Assembly (NCBI RefSeq): GCF_025961225.1
Contig: NZ_JAOQNG010000003.1
Span: 186,001 to 250,000, forward strand
Reading direction: 5' to 3'
DNA from: Azospirillum canadense
Lineage (GTDB): Bacteria > Pseudomonadota > Alphaproteobacteria > Azospirillales > Azospirillaceae
Length of the DNA stretch: 64,000 nucleotides
In this document: in pieces, positions 17,415-25,870 of the stretch
How positions within the stretch are numbered: position 1 is the first letter of the stretch
Layout of the letters: the number at the start of each line of letters is the position of its first letter
Notes under the pieces: generated by a model
What the model saw: the letters and a program-made list of their open reading frames with translations, nothing else
Databases searched by the model: none
What the model was told of the DNA's origin: nothing
Made by a program: the position numbers and the translations under genes

Positions 17415-17873
17415 GGCGCCGCAATGCCGGCGCCGTCCCTTTCGGCGCGGCGGAGCCTCCGGCCCAAGCTGACCGGCCGTCGGGATGGGGGGTGTATGTT
17501 ACCGCGCGCGTCTACCATGCTCCCGACCTTTGCTCGTCCATCAGTCGCCGCGTCCGCATCTTCTGCCACGCCGGGAGCTGAGCCAGCCCTACCCGGCGGA
17601 GCCGTTGCGCAACCGATGCCGCCGAGGACCGCGCGAACGTAGAAGTAGGTTAACGCCGTGTAGTTGCTGCTTCCATGGTTTCGTTGCGCATATCTAATTA
17701 TGCGCCTGCGGCGATTCACTACCTGCGATATGCCTGCGCGTCGGCAGCGGGCGGCCGCTCTCAGCGTCATCGTCAGTCCACCTCCTCGGGGTCAGCGGCA
17801 CCGCGGCGGGAAAGCCCCAGCACTCCGACGCAGTGCTCTTCACGGGTTGCGTCGCCACTAGAGCACAACCCTC
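17415..17873. other. No gene recognised (459 bp)
   Basis: Between the divergent 194-residue gene and the toxin-antitoxin operon. Open frames here are short or have atypical composition, and no RNA gene or IS end was recognised. Confidence 0.4.
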
Positions 17874-17923
17874 TTCGCTGGGAGCGAATTCTCCTTGACG
17901 GCCTATTCGCTATCAGCGATCAT
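17874..17923 (+). promoter_or_regulatory. Twin operators and promoter of the toxin-antitoxin operon
   Basis: Two copies of TTCGCTnnnAGCGAw: TTCGCTgggAGCGAA at 17874-17888 (perfect) and TTCGCTatcAGCGAT at 17906-17920 (last base off). Their centres are 32 bp apart, about three helical turns. Between and overlapping them are TTGACG (17895-17900) and GATCAT (17918-17923) with a 17-bp spacer, a reasonable sigma-70 promoter. The arrangement fits cooperative autorepression by the Xre antitoxin. Confidence 0.65.
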
Positions 17924-17929
17924 CCGCGC

Positions 17930-18181
17930 ATGAAGCTCGTGATCGAAACCACCGCGTTGAAGGTGCTGCTTCGCATGCCGAAGGGCGATGCGGCGGGACT
18001 GCGGGCGAAGATCAAGGCGTTCGCCGAAGCTCCCTATGAACCGCACCCTTGGGCAAAGTCCTTTGGCGGCGGACGCGGCCGCATCCGCCATGGCGACTGG
18101 CGGGCCATCTATGAGATTGATGGCGATGCGCTGTTGATCACCGTGCTGAAGATTGGGAACCGGAAGGAGGTCTACCGATGA
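17930..18181 (+). CDS. RelE/HigB-type toxin
   Basis: Ribosome-dependent mRNA interferase type toxin of 83 residues. The ParE/RelE fold is seen in MKLVIETTALKVLLRMPK, the turn FGGGRGRIRHGDWRAIYEID (the classic RxRxGxxRxxY element) and LLITVLKIGNRKEVYR. No Shine-Dalgarno precedes the ATG; the predicted transcription start falls close to it, so the message may be leaderless. The stop overlaps the antitoxin start as ATGA. Toxin first, antitoxin second is the HigBA-like order. Confidence 0.9.
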   Translation: MKLVIETTALKVLLRMPKGDAAGLRAKIKAFAEAPYEPHPWAKSFGGGRGRIRHGDWRAIYEIDGDALLITVLKIGNRKEVYR

Positions 18182-18558
18182 ACGCTCTGCCCATCACGCC
18201 GATCGCCGAAACGGCCGACAGCGTCACGCTGAGCCGGGCGGACTTCGAAGCCCTCGCCGAGTTGGTGACTGACGCGCAGGACCTGGCCGACGTCGACGCG
18301 GTCAAGGCCCGCTTGGCCGCTGGGGAAACTGAGGTGTTCCCGTTCGAGGTCGCCGAGCGCATCCTCGACGGCGACCACCCGGTCACGGTCTTCCGCGAGC
18401 ACCGCGGCTTCACATCCCGTGGCTTGGCTGAGGCCGCGGGGGTTTCGCAATCCTATCTGTCCGAGATCGAGAACGCCCGTAAGCCGGGGAGCCTGGACAC
18501 GATGGCCCGCATCGCCAACGCGCTCAAGGTCCCGCTCGACCTGCTGGTGCGCACGTGA
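18178..18558 (+). CDS. Xre-family antitoxin
   Basis: Antitoxin and autorepressor of 126 residues. The N-terminal 60 residues are acidic and Phd-like (VTLSRADFEALAELVTDAQD), and the C-terminus is a Cro/CI helix-turn-helix (RGLAEAAGVSQSYLSEIENA, then MARIANALKVPLDLLVRT). It starts inside the toxin stop codon, so synthesis is probably coupled. It should neutralise the upstream RelE-like protein and bind the twin operators at 17874-17920. Confidence 0.9.
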   Translation: MNALPITPIAETADSVTLSRADFEALAELVTDAQDLADVDAVKARLAAGETEVFPFEVAERILDGDHPVTVFREHRGFTSRGLAEAAGVSQSYLSEIENARKPGSLDTMARIANALKVPLDLLVRT

Positions 18559-18768
18559 TCGCTGGCGGGCTGCTGTCATCCGTGAATGTCCGTGAAGCTA
18601 TAACCATGCTCCAGCTGCGCATCGACCACCGGACGGAGGTGGCGTGCGGCCGCATCCTGCGGGCCTGTGGTGTCGCCACCGATCATACCAACGCGCCTCG
18701 GGTGCCCGCGGTGACACCCACCTTTAACGACCCGTTCCACCCCGAGCCGACAGGAGTATGTGCCGAGC

Positions 18769-19764
18769 ATGGAAGCCGAACTTTCGCCGCCGCCCGGTGG
18801 ACTTCAGCTCGCCTCCGTGGCGATCTTGGACAAGGCCTTGATCGCTGCCGCAGACCACGCGGCGCGCTACTGGACGAGCGCCGATCCGGGTCCTCTGCGG
18901 CCCGGGACCGAGGCGCACACGCGCGCCGTCGCGCACATGTTCCGCGAGACCTTCAACCCCTACAAGCCGACCGTCATCGATTGGCCTCACCTGGACGTCG
19001 AGGCCCGGGAGCGGCTCATCAGCTTGCCGATCTGGGACATCGCGGTGCAGACCGAAGGCAAAGCGCGGATACGCATGCTCGCCTACGCGCACAGCCTCGC
19101 CGATCCCCTATGGCGAGAATCCATTGAGCTGAATGGTTGGGAGGAGGGCCGGCACAAAATGGTCCTCGCAAACCTGGTGGCCGCGTACGGAATCACGCTG
19201 GAGCCCGAGCCCCCCTACCCACCGCCGCAAAATACGGAATGGGCCTACCTCGTCACCGGGTTCAGCGAGTGCATCGACAGCTTCTTCGCCTTCGGGCTCT
19301 TCGCGCTTGCCGAACGGTCGGGCTTTTTCCCGCCCGAACTCGTTGAAACCTTTGAGCCGGTGATGCAGGAGGAATGCCGGCACATCTTATTGTTCGCGAA
19401 TTGGCTCGCCTGGCATCGCCGAACCATCACCTGGTGGCGCCGTCCGTGGTTCGAGGTGAAGGTCGCGGCTGCTTGGTTGTTCCTCGGGTGGGAACGGATC
19501 GGTTTGGCCCGCGGCATGGACGACGGACAAGACGGGCGGGGCAAGCCGCAGGACAACAATTTCACGGTCACCGGCAGCAAGGCCGTGACCGATGGCGATG
19601 TCAGCATCCCGGACCTCCTGACCCTGTGCCTCGCTGAGAACGACCGCCGCTTCGCGGGCTACGACACGAGACTGCGGCGTCCAACGACAATGCCGGCTCT
19701 CGCCCGGTTGGCGCTCCGGTTCATGGGGCGCAAGCAGCCGATTCCTTCGGGGACAGCATCATGA
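18769..19764 (+). CDS. Ferritin-like di-iron protein, 331 residues
   Basis: Probable di-iron oxygenase or ferritin-like protein of unknown substrate. Two EExxH motifs are spaced as in four-helix di-iron sites (GWEEGRHKMVLANL and VMQEECRHILLFANW), each preceded by a helix with an acidic residue (LWRESIELNGW, FSECIDSFFAFG). A C-terminal hydrophobic stretch (VKVAAAWLFLGWERIG) may attach it to the membrane. The ATG at 18769 is 12 nt from AGGAG, and a GTG at 18760 is too close, so the start is uncertain. It follows the toxin-antitoxin pair but has its own 200-bp leader. Confidence 0.68.
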   Translation: MEAELSPPPGGLQLASVAILDKALIAAADHAARYWTSADPGPLRPGTEAHTRAVAHMFRETFNPYKPTVIDWPHLDVEARERLISLPIWDIAVQTEGKARIRMLAYAHSLADPLWRESIELNGWEEGRHKMVLANLVAAYGITLEPEPPYPPPQNTEWAYLVTGFSECIDSFFAFGLFALAERSGFFPPELVETFEPVMQEECRHILLFANWLAWHRRTITWWRRPWFEVKVAAAWLFLGWERIGLARGMDDGQDGRGKPQDNNFTVTGSKAVTDGDVSIPDLLTLCLAENDRRFAGYDTRLRRPTTMPALARLALRFMGRKQPIPSGTAS

Positions 19765-19789
19765 TGCGCTGCTGTGGTTCGTCAAGGCT

Positions 19790-20289
19790 CGCGCCTTGTT
19801 GACGAGAGCCTGGGCCCTGCCCCCCTTCCGCCACCAGCACCACGGCCGACAGAAACGCAACGCCGCGCATTGCCTGCAGAGCCTCGACCAGCGGCCGCAG
19901 CGCTCAGCTCCGGGCCAGCTCCTTAATTTGCCCGTTCAGCCGATCGCGCCGCGTCTCGGCATCGATGACGGTATCGATCAGCTCCTGCAAAACGATCTGC
20001 TGAGCCGGATGCTCGAAACGCTGATTGGCCAGCCAGCGCCGACGCACTCACGCCCGAGCTCGGTCATTTGCCGGTGCAGACTATCGCCGCACGGCCCGGC
20101 CTCGTAGCAGACGCTCAGCCGACCGTACTTGCTGGCCAGCTTCTCGATGAGCCGGCGCACGGCGTCAGCTCGGTTGGGGATCTCGCCCAGAAAGCGCACC
20201 TCGCCCAAGCGCCCGGGCGCGCCCACCGCGACGGCGATCGTCTCTTTGTGCATGTCCATGGCGACAAACACCCGGTCATTCTGCTCCAT
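19790..20289 (-). pseudogene. IS110-family transposase relic
   Basis: The N-terminus is typical of the DEDD transposases (FVAMDMHKETIAVAV, YEAGPCGDSLHRQM) but breaks off near 20050. After an internal deletion the minus strand resumes with WLANQRFEHPAQQIVLQELI and later LVEALQAMRGVAFLSAVVLV in another frame, both from the IS110 middle and C-terminal parts. At least one deletion and one frameshift are present, so it is inactive. Confidence 0.8.
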
Positions 20290-20393
20290 GGCTCGTCTCC
20301 TGTGTCTGAGGCATGGCGCCGGCCCACCCGGTGCAACCCTCGTTCGCGACAGAACGTGAGACGAGCCACCTTCGGCTCAGCAGGGACAGGGGG

Positions 20394-20858
20394 CTAGTGC
20401 TCCTTTCCGCCGTCTATGCCGCGAAGGGACACGATCATGTTGCCGCGCCCGCGGGGCGGTTCCGTTGGCGCGACCGTGAATAGGACCCCGTCCTGCTCCA
20501 CAGCGCCATGGGCGGTTCGCACTGCCCACCGAAGCTGATAGCTGCCGGCTGGAAGCGCACCCAGGGCGACGAAGAGCGTGTTGGGCGCGCTGTTGAGTCG
20601 CGCGTGCAAAACGCGGGTCGATTCCGGTGTGACCAACTCGACGCGTGCCTGCGCGTGGTCGAACGGTTCCTCAAATCGGACGAGGAAGGAACGTGTCGAC
20701 CCGGCGACGACAATATTCGCACGCTGCCCAGAGGCGAAACGGTCCTGCGAATCGGCATGAAGCGGCGATGTCCATGCAATCGTAACTAGGGCGGCACTGG
20801 CAATGGTCATGTGAATAAGCCAATGCCGCACCTTGCTTGGGGCGATGTGAGTATTCAT
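20394..20858 (-). CDS. CopC-like periplasmic copper-binding domain protein
   Basis: Exported protein of 154 residues. A signal peptide (HMTIASAALVTIAWTSPLHA) precedes an Ig-like CopC/YobA domain with FLVRFEEPFDHAQARVELV, FVALGALPAGSYQLRWAVRT and AHGAVEQDGVLFTVAP; the last His corresponds to the copper-ligand region of CopC, but the usual mature N-terminal His is not obvious. The ATG at 20858 is chosen because it starts the signal peptide. No CopD follows, so it is an orphan. Confidence 0.72.
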   Translation of the reverse strand: MNTHIAPSKVRHWLIHMTIASAALVTIAWTSPLHADSQDRFASGQRANIVVAGSTRSFLVRFEEPFDHAQARVELVTPESTRVLHARLNSAPNTLFVALGALPAGSYQLRWAVRTAHGAVEQDGVLFTVAPTEPPRGRGNMIVSLRGIDGGKEH

Positions 20859-20895
20859 GGCGGCTGCTCGAGGTTGGGCCCGGGAGCCCCCCATT

Positions 20896-20941
20896 CACCC
20901 CACCAGTAAGCGGATTTCTTTGGCTGCTTGCTGGTGGGGTG
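20896..20941. repeat. 16-bp inverted repeat upstream of the CopC-like gene
   Basis: CACCCCACCAGTAAGC (20896-20911) pairs with GCTTGCTGGTGGGGTG (20926-20941) with one mismatch and a 14-nt loop. It lies 38 bp upstream of the CopC-like start, and neither side has a T-run, so it is more likely an operator or leader hairpin than a terminator. Confidence 0.6.
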
Positions 20942-21145
20942 ATCGGAGCCTGCCACCCGGACCATTGAAGCTGCGCAAGTCACATCCAGCAGATCGCTTA
21001 CGGTACCGAAGGCGACCGAAGCGATTCTCGGACGACCCGGTCTCTCGCGGTTCTACTGGGTGCCTATGGTCAGTCGCTGCGGGTTGCCGTCTGGGGCTTC
21101 GGCACGCTTGGCGGGAAATCGCTGTCCATAGCTCTCTCCTGCTGC

Positions 21146-21362
21146 ATCAGTTGACGGCATGGCGGGCCCCAGCGCCGTCTCCAACTTGGGTGGCCGGGTT
21201 CTGGACCTTGGTGTCAAGGCCCAAAATGCCGCGGGCGAAGCGCAGATACTCCTCGGCCTGAGCATCGTTGCCTTGGGCGTGCAAGGCCTGCGCGACACTC
21301 AAGTTCGTGGCGATGGTGGTCCTGGTATCGCGGCTCGCGTTGTCGCTGACCGACCTTGCTTC
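21146..21362 (-). pseudogene. 3' fragment of an unknown gene cut by IS256 copy 2
   Basis: The minus strand reads out of the IS edge as TTIATNLSVAQALHAQGNDA, then YLRFARGILGLDTKVQNPAT and a stop. This is natural-looking protein sequence with a TPR-like helix (NDAQAEEYLRFARGIL). The 5' part is missing; the DNA beyond the other side of the IS encodes an unrelated recombinase, so the gene cannot be rejoined within the window. Confidence 0.6.
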
Positions 21363-22788
21363 GATCGTGCCCCGAGGCGTGGTGTCTGAGGGGGCCTCTG
21401 TGCTCTTCGGCGGGTTGAGGCCGCCGGTCTACTCCGCTGCGATGGACAGCGGATCAGGGGTGTGAGGGTGGCACAGCTCGGCCAGGCTTTCCATGGTCAT
21501 GTAGCGCCGGGCCACCGCCCATTCATCATGCTGCTCCAGCAGCAAGGCGCCGACGAGGCGCACAACCGCCCCTTCGCCAGGGAAGATGCCGACGACGTTG
21601 GTGCGCCGCTTGATCTCGCCATTCAGCCGCTCCAGAGGATTCGTGCTGTGCAATTTGGTGCGCAGGTCCTTGGGGTACTTCATGTAGGCCAGCACGTCGA
21701 ACTCCGCCTCGTCCATCAGCGCCGCCAGCTTGGAAAAGCGCGGCCGCAGGCTGTCGGCCACCCGGCGCCACTGCTCATGCGCCGCCTCAGCGGTCTCCTG
21801 GGCAAAGGCGGTGCGAATGGTGGCCGCGACCATCGTCTGGTGCGCCTTGCCGACGCAGGCGAGGAGATTCCTCATGCAATGAACACGACAGCGTTGAAGT
21901 GTGGCGCCCAGCACCTTGGAAGCGGCGGCCTTCAGCCCGAGATGCGCATCGGCGATCACCAGCTTTACGCCGCGTAGGCCCCGGCGGGTGAGGGTGCGCA
22001 GGAAATCGGTCCAGAAGGTCTCGGCTTCCGACAGCCCGAGGCCGAGCCCCAGCACCTCGCGCCGGCCATCGCTGTTGACGCCGATGGCCAGTATGGCGGC
22101 GAGCGAGACGATGCGGCCGTCCTGGCGCACTTTCACGTAGGTCGCATCCAGCCACACAAAGGGCCAGTCGCCTTCCAGCGGCCGGTTCAGGAACGCCTGC
22201 ACGCGCTCGTCGATGTCCTGGCACAGGCGGCTGACCTGGCTCTTGGAGATGCCGGTCATGCCCATCGCCTTGACCAGATCATCGACGTTGCGCGTCGAGA
22301 TGCCCTGCACGTAGGCCTCCTGAATCACCGCGATTAGCGCCTTCTCCGCGGTGCGGCGCGGCTCCAGGAAGGCCGGGAAGTAGGAGCCGCGCCGCAGCTT
22401 GGGGATGCGCAGGTCGATGGCCCCGGCGCGCGTCTCCCAGGTCCGCTCCCGGTAGCCGTTGCGCTTGGTCTGGCGGTCCTCGCTGCGTTCGCCATACCCG
22501 GCGCCGCACAGGCTCTCCACCTCCAGCTCCATCAGGCGCTGGGCGGCGAAGCCGACCATCTCGCGCAGAAAGTCGGCATCGGCGCTCTTCCCAATCAGCT
22601 CCTGAAGAGCGATCCTGTCCTCGGTCATCGTGGTCTCCGTCTTGGTTGATGGTCGTTAAGCAACCTCAACTTAGCCGAAGAACACGGTGACCGCCGCTCC
22701 CGAACGGCCGGCCCGCCTGCGCCAGCTATGGGGGAGCGCTCCGGCGGGCCAGCCTCACGCCTCAGACACCACGCGGTGGGACGCGATC
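21363..22788 (-). mobile_element. IS256-family element, copy 2 (inverted)
   Basis: Same ends as copy 1 (GATCGTGCCCC on the left, GACGCGATC on the right) and the same encoded transposase, on the opposite strand. The flanking octamers CTTGCTTC (21355-21362) and GTTGCTAT (22789-22796) agree only in TTGCT, so a true target duplication is absent. Different truncated genes abut the two ends. Confidence 0.9.
21429..22628 (-). CDS. IS256-family transposase (copy 2)
   Basis: The 399-residue product is identical to that at 12196, with the same DDE signatures. Nothing in the gene suggests inactivity. Together with copy 1 it forms inverted identical ends around 7.9 kb that includes the toxin-antitoxin pair, ferritin-like gene and CopC-like gene. 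Confidence 0.96.
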   Translation of the reverse strand: MTEDRIALQELIGKSADADFLREMVGFAAQRLMELEVESLCGAGYGERSEDRQTKRNGYRERTWETRAGAIDLRIPKLRRGSYFPAFLEPRRTAEKALIAVIQEAYVQGISTRNVDDLVKAMGMTGISKSQVSRLCQDIDERVQAFLNRPLEGDWPFVWLDATYVKVRQDGRIVSLAAILAIGVNSDGRREVLGLGLGLSEAETFWTDFLRTLTRRGLRGVKLVIADAHLGLKAAASKVLGATLQRCRVHCMRNLLACVGKAHQTMVAATIRTAFAQETAEAAHEQWRRVADSLRPRFSKLAALMDEAEFDVLAYMKYPKDLRTKLHSTNPLERLNGEIKRRTNVVGIFPGEGAVVRLVGALLLEQHDEWAVARRYMTMESLAELCHPHTPDPLSIAAE

Positions 22789-22792
22789 GTTG

Positions 22793-24013
22793 CTATCGTT
22801 GCTCGCGCCGAGCTTGCAATTCCTGTGGCAGCCAGCCACCACCATGCGCGCGGGCAAGGGCTTGTGCGATCTGCTCGGGGGATGTGAGTAATGCGCACAG
22901 ATCCTGCCAGACCAAGTCGTCGAGCTGGTGGGCCGGGGCATAACGCGCCGAGCAGCGCTCGCCGCGCCCGCTCACGATTGGATCCCCTTTGCCGCGGCAG
23001 ATGTAGTAGTCGTACCCCGGCTGGACCGTGCGGCACAGGCAGCTCGACTGACACACGCCGCAGCTCACCAGAGCGCGCAGCAGGTAACTGTGCCGGGTGT
23101 TGTGACGCCGGGCAAAGGCTTGGTTCTGGGCGAGTTTGGTCTGCGCCTGCTTGAAGCGCTCGACGCTGATCAGCGCCGGAATGCTCGCCACCGGCAGCCA
23201 CTGCTCCGCTGGCGTCGGGACCGGCGAGTCACAAGGCCGGCCAATGGGGTGGGTCGCCGACCGACGGACCCGGGGCGGGCGGCTGCGCCAGCGTCCGGCG
23301 AAGACCTGACCGGTGTAGCTGGGGTTGGTCAGAATGCCGCGCAACGTCGTCGGCGACCACTGCGGCCGGCCGGTCGGTGAGACGATGCCCAAAGCGTGCA
23401 GATGCTTGGCCAGACTGAACAGACTGGCGTGGTCCTCGATGAAGCGAGTGAACAGCTCCCGGACCACGGCAGCCTCCACCGGCTCGACCGTCACGCCCGC
23501 TGGATCGCGCGGACGATTGGGGTCCAAGCGGTAGCCATACGGGGCTTGAGTCCAGGGCAACAAGCATCCGGCGCGCAGCTTCATCTGCCGTCCCCGTCGC
23601 ATGCGCTCGGCGATCAGGGTGCGTTCATATTCCGCCACGGCACCCCGGATCTGCAACGGTAGGTGATCTTGCGGATCGCGCCCCATTGGGCGGTCCAGAA
23701 ACTCGACCCGATAACCGAAGCGCTCCAGTTCCTCCAGGAGGACCATGAGCTGGACGTAGTTGCGGGCCAAACGATCCGGGTCGGTAACCAGCACCCGCTC
23801 GACCTCGCCCGCCCGCACCGCATCGCGCAGCCGATCCAGGCCCGGCCGGTTCAGTGTCGCCCCGCTGTACCCGTCATCCCGGAAGATGGTCTCGCTGGTG
23901 AACTCCTCGCCGTGGGCGCAGAGGTGGGTGCGCAACCGGTCGAGCTGCTGGTCGATGGTTTGGGCCTGCGCCTGACGCGAGGTCGAGACGCGCACATAGA
24001 CGACCGTCCTCAT
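22793..24013 (-). pseudogene. Large serine recombinase, C-terminally truncated
   Basis: Site-specific integrase-type serine recombinase. Catalytic domain VVYVRVSTSRQAQAQTIDQQ (Ser10) with DPDRLARNYVQLMVLLEELE and AEYERTLIAERMRRGRQMK; recombinase domain TLRGILTNPSYTGQVFAGRW; zinc ribbon (LVSCGVCQSSCLCR, YYICRG, GERCSARY). It ends after 406 residues at the edge of IS256 copy 2, losing the coiled-coil arm. The start has AGGAGGTGAGCC. It may still bind DNA but is unlikely to be fully regulated. A small ORF overlaps its start. Confidence 0.85.
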
Positions 24014-24176
24014 GGCTCACCTCCTGCGTTGGCGGAGAGGTGACGGTCGCCTCGACCGGCGCCGTCTGACCGTCCAAGCGGCTCCAGCCCAGGATGAGCA
24101 TGTACGCCCGATCCCATTGCCGGGCTCCGTCCGCGGCAGCCTGCGGCTGCCGGCGAACCTGCCAGTGGCGCTTCAT
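23874..24176 (-). CDS. Small ORF overlapping the recombinase start
   Basis: Begins MKRHWQVRRQPQAAADGARQ after a very good GGGGAGGTGCCG, and contains DRAYMLILGW about 80 nt before the recombinase start. The frame continues 140 bp into the recombinase gene, where it is probably just out-of-frame read-through. The same plan (small ORF with AYxx(L/I/M)L, overlapping an LSR start) is seen before the LSRs at 28845 and 39632, so it may be a conserved accessory or coupling peptide. Confidence 0.4.
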   Translation of the reverse strand: MKRHWQVRRQPQAAADGARQWDRAYMLILGWSRLDGQTAPVEATVTSPPTQEVSHEDGRLCARLDLASGAGPNHRPAARPVAHPPLRPRRGVHQRDHLPG

Positions 24177-24185
24177 CGGCACCTC

Positions 24186-24207
24186 CCCGATCACTTTCCT
24201 GATCGGG
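24186..24207. repeat. Perfect 8-bp palindrome upstream of the recombinase operon
   Basis: CCCGATCA (24186-24193) and TGATCGGG (24200-24207) with a 6-bp spacer, immediately before the ribosome binding site of the small ORF. A candidate operator or recombinase site; a GATCA-containing dyad also overlaps the start of the LSR operon at 40108. Confidence 0.5.
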
Positions 24208-24300
24208 AACCGTGCCAGCCCCCTCCTGCGCGCGATCCCGCAGCCGCAGAGGTCGGCGCCACCAGTTCAGGACAAGCTGCCCTGACCGCGACAGGCAGAA

Positions 24301-24438
24301 TTTGTCATTTGTGATCAGCCCATTGAGCGGCTGATCAACAAGTTGAAGCAGTTCCGGCGAATCGCGACCCGGTATGAGAAGCGCGCCGTCAACTATCTCG
24401 CCATGATCACCATCGCAGCGATTCTTCTATGGCTCTGA
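24301..24438 (+). pseudogene. IS5-family transposase C-terminal fragment
   Basis: Encodes the typical IS5/IS427 tail INKLKQFRRIATRYEKRAVN, YLAMITIAAILLWL and a TGA at 24436-24438. The rest of the gene is absent. The following CCTTTGCCAACACGACC resembles an IS427-group terminal repeat, so only the right tip of the element is left, next to the IS701. Confidence 0.8.
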
Positions 24439-24458
24439 CCTTTGCCAACACGACCTAA

Positions 24459-25870
24459 CATTACAGTTGCGCTCGGCCCTTGAGGTGAGCCTCTCTGGCG
24501 AGAGCTTGGTGGCATCGCCTCCAGGCGGACCAGGCGATCACAAAGGCCGGCTCGATGCGCCGCTGGGCTAAGCGGTTGGCAACACGACGGATCTCCTGCA
24601 TCGACCAGCGGACCATCGGCGGGGTACTTTCCTCGCCGTTTTTGGGGGCGCGGCCAGGGCATCAGCCTTGTGGCGGACCACCGCGAGCAGAGCGAAAGCG
24701 AGCATCACCAGCGAGACATGCCGGTGCCAGCCATGCCAGCTCCGCGTCTCGTTGTGGTCCAGCCCGAGTTCAGTTTTGGCCGTCTCAAACGCGTCCTCGA
24801 TCGCCCACCTCTGGCCCTCAACCCGGACCAGCGTGTCGATCGGGGTGCCTTCGGGGCACCAGGTCGTGAAGAACGCCAACTCACCATCGGCGGGACGCCG
24901 CCGGATCAGCAGGCCGCGCGTCCAGAGGCCCAGGCCGGGTGGCGCCCCGACATAGTCCGGATCGAGATCGGCCAGTTCCAGATAGGCCCAGTCGAACAGC
25001 CGCGGCCCCTTGCTGCCCGCGCCCGCCGACAGGCGGACCCAATCGTCCTCAGCAAGAGCCTTGGCGATGTCCTCCGCCGTGCCACCGACGTCGGGCCGCG
25101 CGCCCCAGGAGTTGAAGTGGGCGGCCCCCGTGACACCGAGCACATAGCCCTTGCCGGCACGACGCAAGGCCATCTCCAGTTCGCCGACACCGTAGACCGT
25201 GTCGGCCGCCACCCAGGCGAAGGGGACCGCCGCCTCCAGCGCCCGGCGCACCATCGCGACGGCGATGGCCGGCTTGGTGGCGAAACGGACGGCTTCGGGG
25301 ACATGGGCCATGGCCAAGCGGTCCGGATTGCTGGTCCAGTCCTTGGGCAGGTAGAGCCGACGGTCGATGAAGGCGTGCCCCTTGGCCGAGACGTAGGCGG
25401 CGAAGACGCCGATCTGGCAGTTGGTGATCTTGCCCGCCGAGCCGGTGTACTGGCGCCCCACGCCACACGATGCCTTGCCCTGCTTGAGAAAGCCGGTCTC
25501 GTCGATCACCAGGGTGGCGTCGGGCTCCGTCAGGGCCTCAAGGGCGTACTCGCGCACCACGTCGCGCAGCGCGTCGGCATCCCAGGCGGTGCGGCCGAGC
25601 ACCGCCTGCTGGCGCCACGGGCCCTTGTCACCCGCGGCTTCCGCGCGCATCCACCCGGTCTTACGCCGCTCCGGCCCGAGCAGCCCATCCAGGAACATGG
25701 CGGCCGAGACCGCTGTGCTGGCCTGCAAGAACAAGGGCGGCAGCCGGGACTTGACCTCGCGCAGCTCGGCAGACCACAGCTCCAGCAGGTCCTCGATCGC
25801 AATGCCGGACATGGCGACCTCCCAAAGCCCAGATCAACAGGCGGGTGGCCGCTTCATCGCAACTGTAATG
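24459..25870 (-). mobile_element. IS701-family element
   Basis: Perfect terminal inverted repeats CATTACAGTTGCG (24459-24471) and CGCAACTGTAATG (25858-25870), flanked by the 4-bp duplication CTAA (24455-24458, 25871-25874), which fits the YTAR target rule of IS701. It landed at the junction between an IS5 tip and an IS6 transposase fragment. Confidence 0.92.
24568..25812 (-). CDS. IS701-family transposase
   Basis: DDE_5 transposase of 414 residues. Catalytic residues are in LVIDETGFLKQGK, FAWVAADTVYGVGELE and EGQRWAIEDAFETAKTELGL, followed by the DHNETRSWHGWHRH signature. Complete and bounded by intact inverted repeats and target duplications, so it is probably functional and a recent arrival. 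Confidence 0.94.
   Translation of the reverse strand: MSGIAIEDLLELWSAELREVKSRLPPLFLQASTAVSAAMFLDGLLGPERRKTGWMRAEAAGDKGPWRQQAVLGRTAWDADALRDVVREYALEALTEPDATLVIDETGFLKQGKASCGVGRQYTGSAGKITNCQIGVFAAYVSAKGHAFIDRRLYLPKDWTSNPDRLAMAHVPEAVRFATKPAIAVAMVRRALEAAVPFAWVAADTVYGVGELEMALRRAGKGYVLGVTGAAHFNSWGARPDVGGTAEDIAKALAEDDWVRLSAGAGSKGPRLFDWAYLELADLDPDYVGAPPGLGLWTRGLLIRRRPADGELAFFTTWCPEGTPIDTLVRVEGQRWAIEDAFETAKTELGLDHNETRSWHGWHRHVSLVMLAFALLAVVRHKADALAAPPKTARKVPRRWSAGRCRRSVVLPTA

Noticed and set aside
24670..25870. Plus-strand frame across the IS701 gene, fused to the IS6 fragment
   Set aside because: The first 400 residues are antisense to the IS701 transposase; only the part after 25870 is genuine IS6 coding sequence.
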